DNA of 64,000 bases from contig NC_135556.1 in NCBI RefSeq assembly GCF_964340395.1, positions 12,087,410-12,151,409 on the forward strand, given 5' to 3'. Made by a program: the position numbers and the translations under genes. This DNA is from Glandiceps talaboti. Lineage: Eukaryota; Hemichordata; Enteropneusta; Spengelidae. The notes below the pieces were generated by a model that was not told the origin of the DNA, ran no database searches, and worked only from the letters and a program-made list of their open reading frames with translations. Shown here piece by piece: positions 41,804 through 64,000 of this stretch; the first letter of the stretch is position 1, and each line of letters begins with the position of its first letter.

Positions 41804-42181
41804 ATGCATGATGAATGTACTACAAACGAGACATTGACAATACCGTGCGGTTACCATGACAACACTCACAATAAATCCAATTCGGAACCACCGGGTAATA
41901 AAGACAATTATGAAGTTCGACTTATGTTGATAGCCGTTATTGGCCACCATCAATTACGACTGAATCCAAGTATTCAACTATGTTTCACCTCCCAAGTTAA
42001 TGCAATTTACTCTCTGTATAAAAATGCTGAAACGACGATATTGACTTCTTTCCGAGTTGAATTTCGCGTTAATGGGTTTAGTTATATCGCAGTATTTGTC
42101 CGTCCTTTCATAGTCCTATATCTAATTTGCATAACTCGGTGTGCGCGGCGTGCTTTAGAGATATTTTTTGGGTTAATTTGA
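41804..42181 (+). CDS. Open frame of 125 codons, unrecognised
   Basis: The longest non-repetitive frame between the two channel genes, starting MHDECTTNETLTIPCGYHD. It has a hydrophobic stretch near the end (FSYIAVFVRPFIVLYLICI). No family similarity, no splice context and no promoter or poly(A) signal were recognised. A frame of this length can arise by chance in 32 kb, so it is probably not a gene. Confidence 0.12.
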   Translation: MHDECTTNETLTIPCGYHDNTHNKSNSEPPGNKDNYEVRLMLIAVIGHHQLRLNPSIQLCFTSQVNAIYSLYKNAETTILTSFRVEFRVNGFSYIAVFVRPFIVLYLICITRCARRALEIFFGLI

Positions 42182-42885
42182 TTGGGTTATAGAGGAAAGA
42201 CTGTTTATGTTCTTATTGGTTTAAATCTCGACTTAGACCGTCCCTCCGTTCATCCACTCAAAACTTGCGTAGTACTGCGAATATTGTGTTGAGTCGCACT
42301 TAATACCCACTGAACAGAATAGAGGAAGATTGGCGAATCTGATCCCACGGATAATAATAATACCAATGCTGTCATTATCAGAAAACGTCTGCAGATAATG
42401 AGTATACAAAAACGTGTAATTCTACGTAATGAGAATTGATTTATAAAAGCAATAGCACAGAATTTTATAAGTACTCCGTATCACACACATTTTGTTCATT
42501 GTACCACACTGTGGTATTAATTTTTCTCGATGAAACATTTAGCAGGGCTTTAATTCAAGGCAATAATAACGAAAATTCATCATCACTTCTTTAAAAGCTA
42601 TCGCATCCTGATGATGAGTTGCGAAACTGACTCATTAAACTCTAAGATACCTGAAGACTAGTAATGCAATACAAATAGGGAATAAACAAAATTCAACGCT
42701 TGGTCTTATTTTTAATACCGTCTCCGAGACGTGTGAGATTTGCCTAGGATTCTATTGTTATGAAACTCATCACACCATTCAAAGAGTCGCTATTGATAGT
42801 ATCATATCTTTATAGTCATAATATACACTATTTTCTTCCCCTGTCACGACTCTGGTTGAATGAGATCGCCAACATCACTATAATG

Positions 42886-43345
42886 TGTTGCTTTACATAA
42901 TAACGAATTGAAACACAACCATCCGAGGTGTGAAACGTACAATGTAATGTACATGTAAAATGAAATTAAAATGTATAATGGTTGCTTTACGTAATGAAAC
43001 ATAACCAACCGTGGTGTGAAATGTACAATGTAATGTACATGTAAAGTGAAATAAAAACGTCTAATGGTTGCTTTACGTAAGGAAACATAACCAACCAAGG
43101 TATGAAATGTACAATGTAATGAACATGTAAAGTCATGAATAAATTATTCCTTTACGTGTTCAACTAAACACAGCCACCCTAAGTGCAAAATGTACAATGT
43201 ACACATATAAAATGAAATAAATATGCAATGGTTGCATGTCGTAACGAAATCCAACCACCAGAGGTATAAAGTGTAAAAATCTTCAATATAATGAAATAAA
43301 TTACTGGTTACAAAAAAATGTAGAATGTAATGTAAACATGTCATT
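42886..43345. repeat. 86-bp degenerate tandem repeat, about 5 copies
   Basis: Copies begin near 42887, 42980 and 43066 with ggttgctttacgtaa (or tgttgctttacataa), then aaacataaccaacc, gtgtgaaatgtacaatgtaa and acatgtaaagtgaaat. Two later copies to about 43345 are strongly diverged. Minus-strand frames across it repeat the same peptide and are not genes. Confidence 0.88.
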
Positions 43346-43764
43346 TAACTTATATGACTCGTGCAACAGGTTATTTTGCATCAGTAATTTAATTCCAACG
43401 AAAGTAGAATATCCTGGAAGAAGTTAATAGTGATAAATGTTGATGAAATATAGGCAGTAAAACACGCAATCTGTGTAGGAGTATATAAGCAGGGTAACGG
43501 AGCTAGAAATTGTCACGTGACTGGATTATATTTAAGGTGTCAAGGGTGGCAGACGTTAGAAATCAAATCAATTATGAATATATTAGACATACATCTATAT
43601 ACAGCGTTTTTCAGGTTAGTGTTCACTGATTCTGTTTGATAGAGCCACGCAGAAACCAATAAGAAACTGTACATCTTAATACTCTTTGTCTTTGAGATAA
43701 AAGATTGCAATTTATTGCCACATTTAGTCTAACTGAAATACGCGATTTAAACATACTGCAACTA

Positions 43765-43767
<3 letters not shown>

Positions 43768-43828
<61 letters not shown>
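43768..43828. repeat. (CA)n microsatellite
   Basis: About 60 bp of uninterrupted CA. Confidence 0.95.
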
Positions 43829-43830
<2 letters not shown>

Positions 43831-44255
43831 GGCGCCAATGTTTTGATGTCTGTGTCGTGGTACATTAAGTTCATTTCATTGCTACACAAAATGTAGCAAG
43901 GAACTGTATCCATTCAGTCTTGCTATCTTAAAGTGTAGCATGTGTAGGTTCTTATTGATTCTGTATAAAAAAACAGAACGAGTGAATGATAACATGCGAC
44001 TCGCTGTATATGAAAGTTCAACCATAATTGTGGTGCCTTAAAGCTAATACGTTGTTATTGTTATGGATCTAACGTCTAATATGTAAGTGTTAATATGGTT
44101 TCTTCTCGATACGTAAGAATATCACATCAAAGACTAATATATTTAGCATTTCTATAAACTTATATGAAAAGTCGACAATAGTGGACGTGCCTTCAATTTA
44201 AAGCTAATACGTTTTTACCTAGGGAAGGTTATATACTAGGGATGAAAAGTCTGTC

Positions 44256-44260
44256 TGTAC

Positions 44261-44307
<47 letters not shown>

Positions 44308-44386
44308 ATGCATGCATGTATGTATGTATGTATGTATGTATGTATGTATGTATGTATGTATGTGTGTATGTATGTGTGTGTGTGTG
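44256..44386. repeat. (TGTC)n-(TATG)n compound microsatellite
   Basis: About 50 bp of TGTC, a short TGCA step, about 55 bp of TATG and a short TG run. Confidence 0.95.
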
Positions 44387-45805
44387 TCATCGTTTTCTCA
44401 AAACCGTCTGGCTCAATTCAAACAAAATTTGGTGTACATATTCCTTAGGGTAATGGGTAGAACTATTTATGTTTTGGTAAACATTCCGTGAACAATAATG
44501 AGCTATTTACATAATTAATTGTTTTCGGTTATTAGGCTAGATCTTCAAAATGCATACTTCAACTTCAATATGATTTGGTATATACTTCAAACAATTGTTT
44601 TCAAGACGTTGCCCTTACGGAACAAATTCAGTTTAAATCTGGTTAACGCTATGGGGCCTGGTATGTATGTTTGAATGGTTTCTCCTCGGCGTTTTCAAGT
44701 ACAACGGTACGTCATTATCAGTAAACACGTGATGGAAGACAACCTGGGCTCGGGGCATTGTAAAATATTTTACCCACAACTTCCTGTGATTTGTACTCCC
44801 ACACAAATCTCACCTGTCTAGATACAGGCTTTTGTGAAAACGTTTTTGTTATTTTTGAATCGTACCTTTGTCACTGACGAGTTTCTGAATGCCCATTTTC
44901 ATCGGTTCAAATAACAATTATTATTTTTATAGAAGGAGATAGAAAGTTTATAAATTTTTCAACAGACTTTCTTGAAAGGCATGCAGAAACTTTGCTAGGA
45001 AACTAAGAAGAAAATGTGCACCTGTTCATGACTGCATGAAAGATATTGATTTCTCTGAATAGGTATAATTATGAAAGATATTTACACTTTCTAAAGACTG
45101 ACTACAGAAGTTGGTGATTACTTGATCTTGAAAAGTATTTTATTCAAAGCACGTGTTTCGTTCAGTTTTCTGGTATACTGTTACAGTATTGAAAATGTGC
45201 AGTTTTTTTCTTAATCTGTTCTGCTGACTACCCCACGAGGCAATTATGGCTCACAGCAAAGATTTCCAACAGAGGGGCAACAACACCAACTTGATGTTTC
45301 TCTGACATCGCATGTATTGTACGTCATGTAACGCCATGAAACGACTCTCCAGAACTCAAAGTTAATGAACATGTCTTTAAATCCTGGAGTGATGTTCCCC
45401 TTTAGCAATTTTCAATTCCCGTTATTCAACTTGTGACTCATAATCAACTTTCAAAATTGCTATCAAAGCTCTCTACAATGAAATATAATGGACATAAAAG
45501 GTAACCGCTAATAGTGAATACAGCATTTAAATTGAATTCTCAAGATTAATTCTGAAATAATGAACTGAAAAGATACAAAGTTTGTTCGCTTTTACTAATT
45601 TAATAAGGATGAATAAGGGTACAAATGTCAACCGACATAGAAACTAGTGACCCCAGGAAAAAACAAACATTTTCATGCAACATTTTGAGAAATATGTTTA
45701 AATTCCGAATTGCCATATTTTTGACTTTGAGTAAATCTATACTTTGAGCTTCATTTTGTTGGATTTATTATAACAACGTTTACAACGTACACCGTATTTA
45801 TGTTT

Positions 45806-45818
45806 TTGTTTGTTTTGT

Positions 45819-45846
<28 letters not shown>
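45806..45846. repeat. (GTTTT)n pentanucleotide run
   Basis: Eight or so GTTTT units. Confidence 0.9.
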
Positions 45847-45850
<4 letters not shown>

Positions 45851-48800
45851 ATATCCATACGTAATATCTGGTTGTCATAACACAAATCAACAAGGCACCG
45901 CCTACCAGTTTGAACCATCGCTGAACGTTCTCTTGTTCACATAAATATTTCAGAATTTTCAGTTTCAGATTAGTTTAAACATTTCTTGGCGTTTGGAAAA
46001 TGTGTGAAAATTTAGACGTGATGACGGGAGTCACTGCTGCAAGACTTGGTCAACACGTAGCTGCACCTGTTTTTGGTTTCACGCTCACAACTAGTAAATA
46101 TAGACCGTATGTACAAACACAGGTTCTAACTATAAAGTAGTGATTATAACACTGTGTCCCTGGAGTAGACTGTTCCCTTAGACAGTCTTTGCACTTTCTC
46201 TGCACTTTCTCAGACTATTGAGGAAAGTGGAAGTTTGACAAAACACGGTGATGTTCATTTTAAATTGTAAAATCTCTACCTAGTCAGCAAATCTAGCAAT
46301 CTTCGACAATTCAGTTAATCAGTTGAAAGCTCTTTGGTGACCTTTTGGAAAATGGCTGTCGCCTCAGAGACAACACAAAAACTTAAATGCGAAGGGGAGC
46401 CTGCCTGCGTTAATCAAGGTCAAATCTTTCCTAGTAGGAGGTTGACACTGGGAAGAACACCTTCACAGATTAAAACCTTTCACGAAATAGCCTCGGAGAA
46501 ACGGTGATCATAATCATTGGAAGACAAAATCGATTTTTCTGGGGATCCAAAAATCAAGACTCAGTTCATACCTGGAAGAAAATAATAACCAATCATTTTT
46601 TTCTCAATGTAGATATTGTAAAAACAATTCTAGGTATATCTCAACAGTGGCTAGGTGAAAACTAGGCGACACTCACCTAATGCTATATAGTTCGTGGAAA
46701 ATAATATTATTAGGTGTTGAGAACACAAGACATACAGTAATGGGTTCCTGGTAGCATATAATTATGATATACCCCAGAGTAACCCAACCCAACTGGATGA
46801 ACACTTGATTCGTTAAAATAAGATTATTAGTATAATGAGAATTTAGTCTTGAGCTGACGACCAAATCATCTGCTTTCCCGCCATTCATGTTGCCAACAAT
46901 ATCAATCGTTATGCTAATTATTCTCAAACGACGAAGATATGTTTCTACTTATTCAAAGAGAGATAAATAGAGTCGTTAGAATCGGCAACCATCGAATCAT
47001 TAAAATGAATAGAATTCCAATAACAACACTATTAGTCTCGTTGTCATGGAGACTAGCCGAAATGCAATGTTTTGATTTTTGTTCGAATGAAAAGTGTTGG
47101 CGTAATGCTCTAAGCGCAGGCTGAGTCACTCAGGTTACGAGGCGTGCGAAAATTGAACCATATATATTTTGGTGCGACATGAAAGCATATATTGCCCGTT
47201 TCATGATCTTACACATGTCTGGGAACGAGGCTACCATGCATGCACTACGCCCTTCCCTCAGGCAAATTTAATAAAAACGATAAGCACTTCAATTTCTATC
47301 ACAATTGTAGGTTTTTATGTGTGTTCTGTTGCCACAAGATATTATTTTCTGTGACATGTCAAATTCACAGATAAATATTGAAAACAAGTGTAGTTTTACC
47401 CACGCAGATTACTCGTCGACTTTGTGCAGAGCATGTCATAATTAATGACGAGGGAAACCTAATTTCAACTTCTCTATGACCCTGAAGAGTAAGATTTTTA
47501 ATTAAACAGGGTTCATTTGATATGCATGTAAAAGTCCCGACAGTACTCCTGATATCAGATTTTTTGATGAACAACCAAAAAGGCAATGAAATATTTTTCC
47601 CCAAAGCGTTCTACGTCAATATTCATGTCTTCACCCTACTCTACTGTGTGCTTTTTCTCTCACACCGTGGGCTTTGTTCTTAGTCCTTGTACGTCTTATG
47701 TTGCTTATCGCTTATTTATCACGTATTCTGCCATGAAGAAGCCAAGTTGTACACATTCGAGAAAAATATGCGTGATTTATAACCCTGGTCGTTCTAGGCC
47801 ACAACAAGGTGTGTCTGCGCGCGTCGTTGATTTTGCAAAGGTGTAATATTTGTAAAACTTGTCAAATAAATTACTCGTCTTCGACTGGTAGTGGCAAGGC
47901 CCCTTATGTTACTCTTAATTTCTTCGAATGGATGAATAAAGTGAAAAGTGTGGCAGTATTTCCAATTCTTTTTGGAAGTATGGCTTACTTCGAATTCGAG
48001 TTGAAAAAGTCGCTTACATGATTGCGATATGAGTATGATTTGACAAATTTGTCCACATATAGATTTAAAAGTCTAAGACATTGGGAAATAAAAAAATAAG
48101 AACAGAATTTCCAGCCTACGCGTAGTTTGAAAGGAAACTTTTCACTTTACGATCCAAACATTTGTAAACACCTGAGAAATTTCGACATGCTTGAATCATT
48201 TCCGAGTTTAGCTTTTTTTGTTTTATTTTCTTTGGTGTTTTATTTATTTTATTTTATTTTATTTTTTTTGGCGGGGGTGTTTTTATTTTTTCCAAAAATG
48301 GTTGAAATATTGAGTGGATATGAATCTACTCGTTTGGATTAAAGGGTCATTGCGCCGATTGAAATTTACAGTTTTCTCATTTTCATGAAATAGTTTATTC
48401 AATACACACATAAAATAAAACACACTAGCACTTCATCATTGTTAGCTTTTTGGCGGAAATCGCTTTGAAAAATGCAAAAATAACACGATGCCATTTTTTA
48501 TACTAACTATTTGAATCATTTGTAATTCTATCATGACATTTTAACGTTCTGCTAATAGCGAAATGTGATTGAGTATGTTTTTAGAGTGTAGGGTCGTAAC
48601 TCAAGTAGCTTTATCTTGAAATAACTAATATTGTACATATAGTCGTGTATGCAGGGTCGTCTTTTAAAGTTAGCTGCACTATCTGCAATTGAACATATTT
48701 TTTTGAAAATGTTTTGTTAGATAATATAATTTACTCGTAATGTCATACACCCTGAACAGTATTGAAATACTATGGGTGAACGTATTTTTTGTAGCTGTAT

Positions 48801-49774
48801 ACATGATAAATGAAATCAAATTTATTTTTTTGGGTCCATACCCAAAAATCAGCGCCCTCAACGGCGATTACGATTTAAACCAATTATTCCAATACTAATA
48901 TGGATAAGATGGACCATTGATCAACATGTAGAATGTCTGATTATTGGTATGTTAATACTTTTCAGTGAATAGATTGTGGTTTTCTGATCGTAAAACGATA
49001 CTTAGTCTACTGTTACAAACTAGTGCAGTAACAGTAAGTTAGATTCAAAACCAAACTTTCGCTCAAAATTTAAACTTGTCACTACACCACCTACGGATAA
49101 GGTTGACCACTACTTAACATATACAATGTCTTTTTCTAAGTAACTGACCAATTTTTAGTGAATATATATTTGGTTAAATGATGAACAAAATATATCCTAG
49201 TTGCAGCTTGTGCCGCTTTAACGTCATATACGCCGCCTCGGAAATAAAGTATTAAATTTCTGCTGTTATTTTATTCAAACAAACTCAAACACATCCTCAG
49301 TTATAACTTTAAGGGTCATATTAACTATGGTGTATCTTTTTGACGAAATTTGGCACGACGTAATGGATAGGTCTATATTTGTACACAGTAAATAACCATG
49401 CGCATGCGTACAACAAGTATCATATTTTGATTGTGAATATGATTTAAAGTCTATACCCAAAATTCGACATCTTAAAGATACCCAGTACTCAATATGAAAT
49501 GAAACTAGTCTGCACTCATGTGTGATCTAACATATTACTGTCAATAGTGTTACGTTTTGAAAGGTGGGCGATGACTTGACATGCTTCACAAAATACGCCA
49601 CGGCTAAAACTTTAATAAGAAAGCAGCTTAATGTGACAGGGGATCAAGAATTGGATGGCTTCTCACTGGCATGAATAATTTAAGCTACAGCTACTTGGGA
49701 TTTCCTAGTTCGTAAGTGAAGTCAACCTACGAGTCACCTGTGTCTCACCTGTCTCTGTGTTTTTTTACTTGCAG
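45847..49774. other. No gene recognised; region just upstream of the TRPC exons
   Basis: AT-rich, with a T-rich patch at about 48210-48270. The final bases form the acceptor ttttttacttgcag of the first visible TRPC exon. Any leader exon must lie here or further left, and I could not identify one. Confidence 0.5.
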
Positions 49775-62785
<13,011 letters not shown>

Positions 62786-64000
62786 GTAGGTGAGCTTGCA
62801 GAATGCGTAACCTAGGGGGTCACAGTATCCAAAGTTGTTTGGTCTAGGGGATATCAGTCCAAATTCAAGGGCACAAAAATCAAAATGAACAAACAAACAA
62901 ACAAACAAATTAACAAACAAACAGTGACATCACCCAGGGCACTTACAGTAAAAGTACTAAATAATCAAAGATACACACTGAAAGAAATTAGAACGTTGAA
63001 ATCAACGGTACAAGTCTTTTTTCGTATTCTGCAAGCCCACCGTGACACATTGCGTCCAACCCAGGGTTGTCAATGGTTCTGTTTGTCATTTGTCTGTTTT
63101 CATCAAGCCTATACACTTGCCTATGGTTTATGTCTTACTGTCACGTGTTAACTTACACAGGTAATATGTTCTTGTATGATGTTAAATGTAACATCAAACA
63201 TGTAAATGTCAATGTTTGTATGTGGTTTATATTGTACTTGTGCTAAGTTGTATGTTCTGTCATGATGTTGGATAATACATTTACACTAATAGTGACATGT
63301 GATCACTTACGGTTGGTTTATGTTGTGCCGTCTTGTGCTACAACCCGCGAAACAACACCGATGCATTTGCTTGAAGGAAGTGAGCTAATGAAGGATGTAA
63401 TGCAGCGACACAGTTGGGTAAAAACAACAATACAATGAACTGACTTTAAAACAACAGGGGGCCGGGGATGCAATTGTGGCAAGTCTCGTGTACAATCTGA
63501 TTAAAATCCGATGTGGTGGATACGACTCGATTTCTATGTTTCATTCGTTTATTGTCATCTGTTTTCGATTTGTGCATGAAACCTGCCTCACTCTTGCTTA
63601 CCACGAGCAAACAAACACGTGTTTTTTCATGGGTTGTAAGTCTGTTTGATTACCTTATGATGTTTTGAGCGCCGCAGAATGTATAACATATAGATGGGTG
63701 ATGTCGTGACGTAGTACAACTAGGGTATGAATCCTGTATATTTTGTTCGAACTCATTCAATTTGCCTCGCGTGTGGTATAATATCACATCATTGTCTTTC
63801 CAAACCAAAGGAAAGATAGCTTCGAATTCATCACGACTATGACCACAGTATAGCTATATAGCAGCACTGTGGAGATGTTCTAACCATAGTTAACCATACA
63901 AAATCAGAATCTTGAGGCTAAAGTGAAAACAAATTACTTCGAATTTACAGTTTATATAAACCTATGTAAGCATGACTAGTATCCGAAAATGAAATCATTT
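62786..64000. other. TRPC intron continuing past the window edge
   Basis: No TRP-box exon (EWKFAR type) is present. A short (CAAA)n run lies at about 62885-62924. A third pore-like exon was looked for and not seen. An 88-codon frame at 62885-63151 has no family similarity and no exon borders. Confidence 0.6.

Noticed and set aside
41804-42181. 125-codon frame as a real gene
   Set aside because: No recognisable domain, splice or promoter context; the length is compatible with chance. Kept only as a low-confidence feature.
42605-42640. Third hammerhead motif (cctgatgatgagttgcgaaac)
   Set aside because: The two core boxes are present, but only eight unpaired bases lie between them and no stem II can form. 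It may be a decayed relative only.
62885-63151. 88-codon frame as the next TRPC exon
   Set aside because: It begins in a CAAA repeat, lacks an acceptor and shows no TRP-box or TRPC C-terminal similarity.

Overview
The window is animal nuclear DNA. Two large intron-rich channel genes lie on the plus strand, with standard GT-AG introns of 0.3-6 kb, AT-rich non-coding DNA, and many di-, tri- and tetranucleotide microsatellites. The gene families, intron phases and repeats point to an invertebrate. A non-vertebrate deuterostome (hemichordate- or cephalochordate-like) is my guess from the Delta-like glutamate receptor, not a demonstrated assignment. Bacterial-style operons, ribosome-binding sites and CRISPR do not occur here.

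Region 1 (about 3.7-17.9 kb): an ionotropic glutamate receptor gene. Eleven exons can be joined with consistent splice phases into 851 residues plus a stop codon. They cover almost the whole amino-terminal domain, both halves of the ligand-binding domain, M1, the pore loop with an MQQG Q/R site, M3, M4 and a short tail ending in a PDZ-type S-T-V. The signal-peptide exon was not found. Sequence features place it in the AMPA/kainate/Delta/Phi group, with Delta-like ligand-site substitutions. Two introns carry fragments that look copied from neighbouring exons.

Region 2 (about 17.9-49.8 kb): 32 kb with no recognisable gene. It holds long microsatellites, a (TTGGG/TTAGG)-like tract, a complete tRNA-derived SINE with 16-bp target-site duplications, a MITE family flanked by TTAA, several foldback elements, 43-bp and 86-bp tandem repeats, and two hammerhead-ribozyme-like motifs next to (TA)n tracts. 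One of these motifs has an apparently intact core.

Region 3 (about 49.8 kb to the right edge): a TRPC-family cation channel gene closest to TRPC4/5. It has an exon with the ankyrin/TRP_2 N-terminus, an exon with pre-S1/S1, and an exon with S2-S5. Next come TWO tandem versions of the pore-helix/selectivity-filter/S6 exon (60883-61087 and 62593-62785). The two have identical splice phases, neither length is a multiple of 3, and including both gives a premature stop. This is the arrangement of mutually exclusive exons that would swap the pore of one channel, and I regard it as the most exciting signal in the window. The C-terminal exons (TRP box onward) lie beyond the right edge.

The two channel genes are neighbours on the same strand. 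Nothing in the sequence shows that they are functionally linked.
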